Shown here: positions 33,135 to 42,274 of the stretch, one piece after another
Numbering within the stretch: the stretch's first letter is position 1
Layout: each line of letters starts with the position of its first letter
DNA from: Parvularia atlantis
Lineage: Eukaryota > Opisthokonta > Rotosphaerida
Direction: 5' to 3'
Length of the DNA stretch: 49,488 nucleotides
NCBI GenBank assembly: GCA_943704415.1
Contig: CALSCO010000763.1
Span: 1-49,488 of the forward strand
Program-made: the position numbers and the translations under genes
The notes under the pieces: generated by a model
What the model saw: the letters and a program-made list of their open reading frames with translations, nothing else
The model's database searches: none
What the model was told of the DNA's origin: nothing

Positions 33135-36100
33135 TCAGCTGGCGGTGGCTCTGCTCGTGCCGGCGACGGGCATCGGGCTTACGATGATCTCGCGCACGCG
33201 CGCGATCTTGAACGCGGCCAGGCTGCTGCGTGCTATCGTCGCGCGCCGCGTCAGCACGCGCCCCGCAGGTCACACCCCTAGGGCAGCACGCACCCGTGTC
33301 GAGGAAGAGCTTGGCCTGGTGGCACAGGCTCGGGTCGTCAAACTCAAACTTGGCGCTCCAGTTGGTCACGGGCGGCGGGCGGGCCACGCGGCCGGCCGCC
33401 GTCGCAGGCCCCGCGGCAGTGCTAGCGTGGCTCACGGTCACGTCGAGGCATGCGTCGTGGCGCTTGTCGACGTCGGCCAGCACGGCCGGCAGCGGCGCGA
33501 CCTCGCGCACGACGCCATAGCCGGGCCGGTTGATGTCGGTCTCGGCCAGGATGAGGCGAAAGTCGTCGACGATGAGCAGGCGCGGCAGGCGGAAACCGTC
33601 CTTGTCGACGACGGTACAGCGCAGCGTGTTGACGTGGCTGAGCTCGAGCAGGTCGTTCGGCTGGATCGGCACCGACGGCTGCACGAGCGGCACAATCGAC
33701 ACCTCAAGCTGGTTGAACAGCTTGTTGCGGCACGAGCGCAAGTAGAGGAAGTCGATAATGCTCTTGCGTATCCGCTCGGCGTCGTTGCTCGGCAGGCGCC
33801 GCTGCAGCTCCAGCCCAGCCACAGGGAAGGCCAGCGGCGGCAGCGCCACGGACGGGTCCATGACCAGTCGCGAGATGTCGGCGTCTGCGGCACACCGTTT
33901 GTCAGCGGCACCGACGGCGGCGATGACGTGCACCCTTCTGCGTCCGGCACGTGTCCTCAAAGATCTCCACAAACTGCTCGGCAAAAACGTTGAGCAGCGT
34001 CACCAGCGATGCCTTCATCAGCTCCTCGGTTTCCTGCGCGCCAGCCCTGTCAGCAGCCGCGATGGCAGGCAGCATGACGCACCCGGAATAGCTGCAGGTG
34101 CGCCGGCGTGAGGCACGTCGCCATCGCCTTGGCGTACACAAGCTCGAGCATGACCGAGATCGCGCCCGAGATCGTCACCGACCGGCACGAGCCGTACGAC
34201 GGCAGCAGTGTGCGCAGCACACGCTCGACCAGCTCGGTGTTGTACATCGTCTCCTGCGTGTGTGCGCTCGCGGTCAGCGCGAGCTGGCCGGTCACGGTGG
34301 CGCGGCGGCGCACCGCTGGCTCAATGCGCAGCGACGACGGGCGTTCACGCTCGCGCATCACTGGCGACACCTTGCCGGCCTCAGTGGCGCTGTCTTTGTC
34401 CTGACGTGCGCACGCATCATCAGCGGCGACGCAACATGGCACAGGCGGCGCACCGGCAGTGGTGGCGCCTCCGAGACGGCCGAGACGGACGACGAGCTCG
34501 AACTGCCCTTGTACGCGGCGGTCATGGTGGCATCGTCCATGTCCTGCGCGCCATGGCAGATGAGCGCAGCGCGCACAGCGGACGCCACCGTTGCAGGCAC
34601 ACCGGCCGCGCGGTGCCCTCGTTGTCCGATGGCGCGGGGCTCGGTTGCTCGGGCTCGCTTGGCCGGTCGGCCGCGAGTGACGGCAGGTCGGGCAGGTGGT
34701 CGGCCGCGCCGTTGCCGTCCGGCAGGAGCGCGGTGGCCTCGCTCGGCTGCGGCGAGTTTGACACGAGCGCGTTCTGCGCGTCGTCCGGTCGGAGACACTA
34801 AGCCCAGCGCCCGAACGTGCGGCGCGCGCACCAGAATCGCCTTAGACTTCATAAGCCGGCGCGGGAAGAACGAGGCGTCTTGCAGGATCGCGGGATCGAC
34901 GACTGAGGCATGGTGGCGTCAGGGAGCGCTCAATCAACAGGGCGGCGAGGGGGCGTGCGCACCAGGATTCTTGAGGATCAGGCTCAGGAGGCAGATGGCC
35001 GGCAGGGCGTGCAGGTCGTTGGTGGACGCGTCCAAGTGGTCAAATAGGGTCTGGCGGAACACGTTCTTGACCGAGCTGGCCGTGCGACGCCCGCTCTGTT
35101 CAGACGGGCATGAGGTGTGCGACCGCAGCGCACCGCCTCAGCGCCGCAAGCTCGCTCGGCGTGCTCCCGCTCGCGGGCAGCCGCGGCGACGGGATGATCG
35201 ACTTGGGCACAAACACAAACAGCTCTGACGAGACGCGGCCCGCGCGCCCGTCCGAGTCGACTGGCGGCCCAAGTGATCTGCGCGCCAGGTCGGTGAGTAT
35301 GGCATGCGCGCGCGCGCGCGGCTTACGCGGCCGCCACCTGGATGACACCGAGCTCGTCGGTGTGCCCGGGTGCGACAGCATCTGCGCGTGCGGGCCCTGG
35401 ACCGGTGTGGCCGCGGGGCTGTGCGTGGTCGAAGACCCCTGGGCTGACGACGGCGCCGGCCGCGCAGGCACCCGTTGCGGCAGCGGCGGCGCGCGGAAGC
35501 CGTCGGGCGATGCTACTGCGGGCGCGGGGTGAGCTCCAGCCGCCGTCTGTGTGCGGCCGCACCAGGTCCTGCTGGCCCTGCCGCGGCTGCTGGTGGGCGA
35601 AGCAGCTCCTGGTTTGATGCAAAGCCCCCGCGTTCGGACAGCGGCACGAGCTTCGTCACGGCTGCAGGCGGCGGCGGCTCGGCGTACTTGCCGATACGCA
35701 CCTGTGCACGCACACGCATCGGACGTCAGCACCGCATTCCGCGCGGCGCACGCGCAGCAGCAGCGCCACCTCCGACATCTCGTTCTGGAACTCGTCGATC
35801 AGCTCAAAGTACGCAGCCGCATTCGACGTCATGAGCACCTGCGCGCGAGACACTGTCAGCTGGGTCGGGTGCGCACCCCCGCGACCACCGGCGCACCTCG
35901 GTCAGCACGTTGATGATGGGCGGGTGGGTGAAGATCAGCATGACCTGCGCGAGAAGGTACAGCGCCACGCTGGGCAGGATGCGCGGCTCGGCCTTGTGCT
36001 GCGCGTACGTCCGCCGTGAGCTGCGGCACGCAGGCGGCGCTGCGCATGCGTCGCACCGTGTCGCTGCCCGTCAGGATGGACAGGTTGTGCGGCGGGATGA

Positions 36101-37444
36101 GCGAGTGCAGGTACAGCGGGATGATGAGCTTCTTGAGCACCTGCGCCGTCAGCACCTCGTTGATCGCAAACACCTGCACGCTCCCGTCAGCGCCACAGCA
36201 CACGCTCGCGCGCACGCACCTTGAGCGACAGGATGTCGTTCAGGTAGTACAGATTGTCGACGTGCTCCGCAACGAGGTCCGGCAACCTCCCCATCTTGCC
36301 CGAGGTCCTGCCGCCGCGGGCGTAAGCGTGCCCCGCGCATGGTTGCGGCCGCGCACGCACCTGACTTTGACGATCTGCTCGTTCAGGCTTGTGCTCTGGT
36401 CGCTGATAAACCAGACGAGGTTGGAAAAGTACGGCACGGCGGTGCGGTCGAGGATGAAGCGCAACATGCGCTCGTCCGGCACTGCGCCGGCGTGGGGCGT
36501 GAGGCCGCTGGCCAAAGGCGTCACATGCGCGCACCCTTGAACACGTTGAGCGTGAGCGTGCGCACGGCGACGCGGATCATGCTCTCCGAGTGGTTGAAGA
36601 ACTTGATCGCCTCGGTGTAGAGCGGGAAGTCGTTCAGGTGCTGCACGCCGCGTTGGAACAAAGCCGCGAGCGACCCGCTGCGCCGGCGCACCTCGTTGAA
36701 AAAGAAGTGGATCGTGTTGCGGTTGAGCTTGAGCGAGAGTGTCTTGAGGAACGAGACGTAGTACGCGAGGATCTCCTCATCCGAGAAGTCAAACTTGTGC
36801 GTGATGATCGTGTTGACGTAGTTGTTAGACAGAAGGAAGTCTGGCGCTGGAATGTGAGCGCGAGCGCGGCGCGGCGCGGCGCGGCGCGGCGCACAGATCG
36901 ACGTGTCTGTCTGGATGTTTTCAAACAGGATGCTGAGCGTCTGCAGCAGCTGCACCATCACGTGCGAGCTTGTCTTCTGGTCGAGCACCTTGATGAAGTG
37001 CGTGTGGATGTTTTTCTCGAAGAAGAAGCTGGGGGGGGGGGGGGGGGGGGCGCCGGGCTTGCGTCACACGAGCGCGCGTCACGGGCGTCGCGCACTCGAA
37101 GAAGCGCTGCTCGTTCTGGTCGCCCCAGATGAGCAGCTCGGCAATCGACCGCAGCGTTTCAATGATGATCGTCTGCGCGTGCGTCAGCGGCGCGACCCGC
37201 GCGGCGTCAACCGCGGCACCTGGTTCGTGTCGTCGATGACCGGGTACCGCAGCAGCGTCTGGTACAGCTGCCTGCCGTCGGTCGGGACGCGTGCGGGCCG
37301 CGTGATGATGATGCGGCGCGCGGCGACATATCGGTCAGCGATGGACGGCAGCGGCAGCAAGACGCACTTGAACGTCTCGAGCGAGTACTTTTTCTTGGGC
37401 TTGCCGAAGGCGTCCGTGAACGACCTGAACATCGCCGACGCCAT
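33135..37444 (-). CDS. CLEC16A/Ema/GOP-1 homologue with FPL domain
   Basis: The animal homologue CLEC16A is an endosomal protein needed for endosome maturation and mitophagy. The ATG at 37444 gives [25 protein letters not shown], spliced to [18 protein letters not shown] and [20 protein letters not shown]. The FPL domain follows: [77 protein letters not shown] and [20 protein letters not shown]. Later come [20 protein letters not shown] and, near the C-terminus, [40 protein letters not shown] and [17 protein letters not shown]. These match animal CLEC16A along the whole length, with a variable low-complexity middle (about 34500-35850). Fifteen or more introns. The match is much too long to be chance. 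Confidence 0.92.
36864..36893. repeat. GCGCG/GCGGC pentamer repeat in an intron
   Basis: Tandem GGCGC units (about six) lie in an intron of the CLEC16A-like gene, between the exons encoding NNYVNTII and ENIQTDTS. No function is apparent. Confidence 0.7.
37031..37050. repeat. Run of 20 G (C20 on the coding strand) beside a splice acceptor
   Basis: Twenty consecutive G on the plus strand. On the minus coding strand this is C20 immediately followed by the AG that ends an intron of the CLEC16A-like gene; splicing there gives RFFD-FFFEKN, as in animal CLEC16A (VFDFFLEKN). The tract would be the pyrimidine stretch of that acceptor. The exact length may suffer from sequencing error. Confidence 0.8.
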
Positions 37445-37945
37445 CGAAGACGAGAGAAAGAGAGAGAGAGAGGGGGGGTAATCTGCGGCTGCCGCACTGG
37501 TGTTGCACACCGCTGGTGTGGCGTGACGCCGCATCAGTCAGTCGAGCGGGCGGGTTGTGCGTGCGCGCGCGGCGAGGAAGGATCGCGGCCACGCGGTTCG
37601 GCAGGGGCACGGGTGGGCGCGGGCGGCAGGCGCATGGGGCGACGAGGCGGACGCGAGGACAGAGGACAAGGATGCGCGCGAGACGGATGCGCGCGACAGC
37701 CATGACTGACGATGGGAGTTCTGACAGTCGAAAGTGGCACGTGACCCGAGCAGTGAGTGGCGCGGAGGGCGAGTAGGCGCGCGACAGGCGCGGAGGGCAG
37801 CGATGGAAGCGTCGCTATGTATGCGCCGCATCGTCGAGCAGATCTACCAGCGAGCATCGTCAGCACAGACGCGCACGACACAAAGCCGTCACGGACGCCA
37901 CCTTATGTAGAGACACGGTCGCTGCTCACTCACCAATTGGTAGCG
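37445..37945. promoter_or_regulatory. Divergent intergenic region between CLEC16A-like and small mitochondrial-type gene
   Basis: About 500 bp between two divergent starts. It contains a GA-rich run (GAGAGAAAGAGAGAGAGAG near 37452-37471) followed by a G run, directly upstream of the CLEC16A-like start. On the minus strand this is a CT-rich leader, common near fungal start sites. I see no convincing gene in it. Confidence 0.45.
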
Positions 37946-38562
37946 ATGACATACGGGGTGAGGGCGCGCGCGGTCCTCGCGGCCGTGCCGCTGCGCGGGT
38001 CGCGCCAGGCGTCGCGCGGCGGGCACAAGGGCGGGACGGCGGGCGCGGCGGCAGCCGAGGGCGACGGCGCGGACGACGGGCGCGACCAGGACGCCAAGTG
38101 CGCAGGCCGATCGGATGCTCGCACTTGCCTGATGCGCATCGTGGCGCGCGCGCGCGGCAGATACCGCCTCGTGCTCAAGTTCCTCAACCCCCCGCCCGGG
38201 CTCAAGCCCATCCCCAAGGTCACGCCCGAGATCCTCGAGAAGCGCGCGGTGATCGCGGTCGCGTGGAGCCGCTTCGCCATGCACGAGTACACGCACTGCA
38301 AGCGCGTCGAGGCCAAGATGGTCGACCTGCAGACGGTCGTTCGCGCGCGCTTCAAGCAGGTGCGCCCCGCGCACGCGACATCGGGAGGCTGTGACATCTT
38401 CGGCTTTATGCTGTCCCGCGCACACGCGCGCAGCACTTCCCGTCCGCGTCCGAGTGGGCCGACCGCGCCGCGTGGGACGAGAGCCTGCTGCCCCCGCGCG
38501 GCAAGCCCGACATCTGGGAGACGCCGCCGTGGGACTACTCGGACGAGGCCCCGTACAAGTGA
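37946..38562 (+). CDS. Small protein, possibly mitochondrial ribosomal (mL40-like)
   Basis: Three exons (introns 38098-38160 and 38360-38433) give 159 residues. The start MTYGVRARAVLAAVPLRGSR is Arg/Ala-rich without acids, like a mitochondrial presequence, then Gly/Ala/Asp-rich sequence. The conserved-looking part is YRLVLKFLNPPPGLKPIPKV, ILEKRAVIAVAWSRFAMHEY and TPPWDYSDEAPYK at the end. The pattern of a basic helix with a central Trp (IAVAWSRF) followed by an acidic aromatic tail is reminiscent of mL40/Mrpl28, but I cannot confirm that. An alternative is an unrelated fungal mitochondrial protein. The reading frame is exact across both introns, so the gene itself is likely real. Confidence 0.6.
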
Positions 38563-38708
38563 TGTGCATGGAAGGGGCGTGAGCGTGCATGCTGTCGAGC
38601 CCTGTGCGAAAGCGCGGCGACGTGTGCGGAACCTGCGCACCGCCCCACGGCCCGCACTCTGCCCCTCGGGCCCCCTCAATTCCATCGGCACAAAACAAAG
38701 AACGTCTG

Positions 38709-41700
38709 TTATAGCTCGTCGTGATTGCGGCCGCGCGCCTCCTCCTCCTCGTAGCCCTCATCGTCGCCCTCGTCCTCCTTCCCGTCCGCGTTGAGCGCCG
38801 GCTCCGGCGCGGGCTTCTCGTTCACCTCGACCTGCGCGTCCAGGTCCACGTCCAGGTTGGCGCGCAGCACGCGCTCGATGCGCGTGGCAAAAGCGACCGT
38901 GTCCGGGACAAAAAAGCCCGAGCGCAGCGCCGACGTGTCGTACAGGATCTGCGCGAGCTCCTTTGTGCTCTCGTCGCCGTCCTGGCCGGTCTGGACGCGG
39001 TTGAGCAGCTCCTGGATGACTGGGTGCTTGGGGTTGATCTCGAGGATCTGTTTGCATGTGCCATCAGAGGCTGGGGCGCGCCCACAACGCGCCGGCGCAC
39101 CTTCTTCTGCTTGGCAAAGTACTGCGTTGTGGGGTCGTCCGGGCTGGCGTAGGCCTGCGAGCGCATGATGCGCTCCATGTTGCCCGACACGCCAAACTGC
39201 GGCACGATGAGCGCCGCCGGCGAGGTCGTGAGGCGGTTCGAGACGCGCGACTTGTCGATGTTGGCCGAGAGGACCTTGACGAACCACTTGGTCAGCGGCT
39301 CAAACTTCTCCTCCAGATTCTTCATGTTGTCGTCCTCAGCGTCGTCCTCATCGCCTGCCAGCGCGAAACGCGCACGCGTGCGGTCAGCATGGGGCAAGCA
39401 GCGGCGCTGCGCAGCACGACGCACCAAACTTGAGGCCCTCCTTGGCGATGTTCTGGAAGCGGAAGCCCTCGTAGTCGGCGAGCGACTGCACGACGTACTC
39501 GTCGATCGGCTCGATCATGTACAGCACCTCGTAACCGCGGGCCTTGAGGCGCTCGTTGAACGGCGACGCCTCCACGTCCTCAATCGACGTGCCCGCGACG
39601 AAGAAGATCACGTCCTGGCCCTTCTTGCGGCTCTCGACGTACTCGGCCAGCGAGCGGTATTTGCCGTTCGAGGTCGAGGTCTTGAAGCGGATGAGCTCGG
39701 CGAGGCGCTTGCGGTTGCTGTGCGTGTAGGTGTGAGCCTCACAGACGCGGCAGGAGACGCGCGCGCGGGAGCGGCCACGCACGTCGCGTCGTCGACGATG
39801 CCGAGCTTGAGCGACGTGTGGTACTCCTTTAGGAACTCCTCGTACTCCTCCTCGTCCTCGCTCAGCTGACGGAACAGGTCGATCGCCTTGCGCACAAGCT
39901 TGCGGCGCATGACCTGCGCGAGGGCGACGGCAGCGTAAGTGCTTGTGTGGCCCAGTGGCGCCGCGCACGAGACACGCACCCGCAGCAGCTTGTGCTGCTG
40001 GAGCGTCTCGCGCGACACGTTGAGCGGCAGGTCATCCGAGTCCACCACGCCCTGCGGCGCGCGCACGAGCACGTCAATCGCCCGCCCAGGCCGCGGCACA
40101 GCGTCGCAACGCGCCCGCAGGAACTTGAGCCAGCGCGGCAGGAGCTCGGGCACGTCGTCGGTGATGAATACGCGCTTGACAAACAGCTTGAGGAAGTTGA
40201 GCTCGGCCTCCGACGCCGAGTACAGCGTCGCGGGCGCCTGCGATGTGCGCGCGTGTGTGAGCTTGCAGGCAGAGAAAGAGCGCGCGGGCACAAACCTTGG
40301 CCGGCACGAAGAGCAGCGCCTTGAACTCGACTTCGCCCTCGGCGCGGAAGTGCGTGTGTGCCATCGGGGCGCGGGTGTCGTGGTGCTGCGCGGGCACGCG
40401 TGAGCAGGCAGGCACACGCGTCGACGCCGGCCGCACCTTCATAAACAGCTTGTAGAACTCGCGGTAGTCCTCCTCGGTCACCTCGTCCGGGCTGCGCGTC
40501 CAGATCGGCTTGTTCTTGTTTTGACGGACGAAGCGGTAGACGGGCTCCTTGGGCTTCTTCTTGTCCTTCTTCTCCTCCTCCTTCTCCTTGTCCTCGTCCT
40601 CATTCTCGTCCTGCCGAGCGTGCGCGCGCATCCACGCGTCAGCCACCAGCGACCGCAGAGCACGCGCACAAGAGCCGCACATCGGCGTCCTTGACGTCGT
40701 CGCTGTCGTCATCGTCCTTCTTCTCCTCGGCGTCGTCGGCCGCGTCGGCGTCGGCGGCGTCGCCGCTCTTGTCCTCCTCATCACCCGGTTCGGCCGGCTC
40801 GTGCGTCCAAAGGTAGATCGGGAAGTTGATGAACTCGCTGTACTTGCGCACGAGGTCGCGCAGCTGCGTGTCCTCGAGGAACATCTGCGCCTCCTCCTTG
40901 ATCTGGAGCCTGCATGCCGCGCGTGCCCGGTCAGCGCGCCAATCGCTTGCGAGGTGCGCAACGCACGTGATCTGCGTGCCGCGGCCGAGCGTGTTGCCGC
41001 GCGGATCCTTGAACACGGTAAAGTCGGTCTCGGCGTTGGACTCCCACACGTGCTGGTCATCGTTGTTGCTCTTGGACACGACCGTGACGCGGTCGGCCAC
41101 GAGGAAGGCCGAGTAGAAGCCGACACCAAACTGGCCGATGAGGCTCATGTCGCCCGACTGCGCCGTGCGCATGGATGAGTGGACGTGTCACGTGCGGCAA
41201 GGGACGCGCGCACCTGCTCCACCGCGCTCACAAAGTCCGCCGTGCCCGACTTGGCCAGCGTGCCCAGGTTCTTGACGAGCTCATCGCGCGTCATGCCCAC
41301 GCCCGTGTCGGTGATGGTGATGGTCTGTCGGGGTCGCGGCGCTAGTCAGTGCTCTGCGAGCGGATGCGTGCACGGGCGGGCGCACCTTCTTGTCGCGATC
41401 GGCGCGAATCTGGATCTTGAGATCGGCGCCGCCGGCCATCGCGTCGCTGTTTGTGAGCGAGAGGAAGCGGATCTGCGGCCGCGGCATGAGCCGCCGCCCG
41501 CATGTGTGTCGCCACCACCGTGCGACGCCGCGTGCCTTGTCGAGCGCGTCGGACGCGTTCGAGATGAGCTCACGCAGGAAGATCTCCTTGTTCTTGTAGA
41601 GCGAGTTGATGATCAGCTTCATCATCCGATTGACTTCTGCCTGAAACTGGAACTTGGGCGCCTGCTGGCGCAGCGCCTCCTCCTGCTCCGGCGTGAGGCC

Positions 41701-41880
41701 CTCGAGCGTCACGACGGGCTCGGCGGGCTTGCTGTCGTCGGCGTCGTTGCCACCACCCGGGCGTACGTTGTCCCCGTCGGCCGCGGCGTCGTTGGCGTGT
41801 GCGTGGTCGAGCACCGCCGCCGCGATGAGCAGCACGAGGACGCCGGCGAGCAGCCAGCGCAGGCCACGTGCGACGCGCAT
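38709..41880 (-). CDS. Endoplasmic-reticulum Hsp90, GRP94/endoplasmin
   Basis: The ER Hsp90 folds secretory clients. The ATG at 41880 opens a signal peptide ([20 protein letters not shown]) and the last four residues are HDEL before TAA, so the ER lumen is the predicted site. The GHKL ATPase shows [31 protein letters not shown] and [17 protein letters not shown]; then come [11 protein letters not shown], a long acidic and lysine-rich linker ([19 protein letters not shown]), the middle domain with VYITDD-like [37 protein letters not shown] and the C-terminal dimerisation part ([20 protein letters not shown]). [17 protein letters not shown]-type sequence near 40340 is typical. About ten introns. 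Cytosolic Hsp90 and mitochondrial TRAP1 are excluded by the signal peptide and by HDEL in place of MEEVD. ERSE-like sites lie upstream. Confidence 0.95.
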
Positions 41881-42274
41881 TGTTGTGTCGGTCTGTCGCG
41901 GTCTGTCGGTCTGCGCGTGCGTGCATTGCGTGAGATGCGCGTGAGATGCGCGAGCAGCGCAGAAGGGCGAGCGGCAGAGGGGCGGCAGGCGCACAGCGCG
42001 GCACACTGAGCCACAGCACGAGACGTCGATCGAAAAGTGCGGCGAGGTGGCGTGCGCTGATTGGCTGAGGCGTGGGCTGTGCTGATTGGCTGGCGGCGGA
42101 TCGCCGTTCAAGACATTACATCCCCGTATAGTTTAATGGGAACCGTGACGTACTACGGTTGCCCGTGACTTCAGTTGTTCCGGTTGGTCGTCATAACAGA
42201 GGGGTGGGCACCAGGGGGCATGGGGGCAGAAGAGTGATGCACGATATAACAGAAGTTCAGCCGTATGAAGGAGG
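41881..42274. other. Intergenic region upstream of GRP94, downstream of the CCCH gene
   Basis: This 394-bp gap has the GRP94 promoter at its left with the two ERSE-like sites. At 42121-42160 is a tRNA-like stretch with an A-box match (TAGTTTAATGG, 42129-42139) and a perfect 6-bp hairpin (AACCGT/ACGGTT) but no recognisable B box, so I do not call a tRNA. The rest is presumably 3' UTR of the CCCH gene. Confidence 0.5.
42046..42089 (-). promoter_or_regulatory. Two tandem ERSE-like elements upstream of the ER Hsp90 gene
   Basis: On the minus strand, 42089-42071 reads CCAATCAGCACAGCCCACG, an exact CCAAT-N9-CCACG, which is the mammalian ER stress response element. A second copy at 42064-42046 reads CCAATCAGCGCACGCCACC, with the same spacing and one mismatch in the second half. 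They lie 166-209 bp upstream of the GRP94 ATG in the same orientation. In mammals NF-Y binds CCAAT and ATF6/XBP1 binds CCACG. NF-Y exists in fungi; the CCACG-binding partner, if any, is unknown. Confidence 0.65.

Noticed and set aside
42119-42210. A tRNA gene
   Set aside because: The A box and a hairpin are present, but the loop has eight bases, there is no GGTTC-type B box and the acceptor ends do not pair properly. Kept only as a tRNA-like finding.
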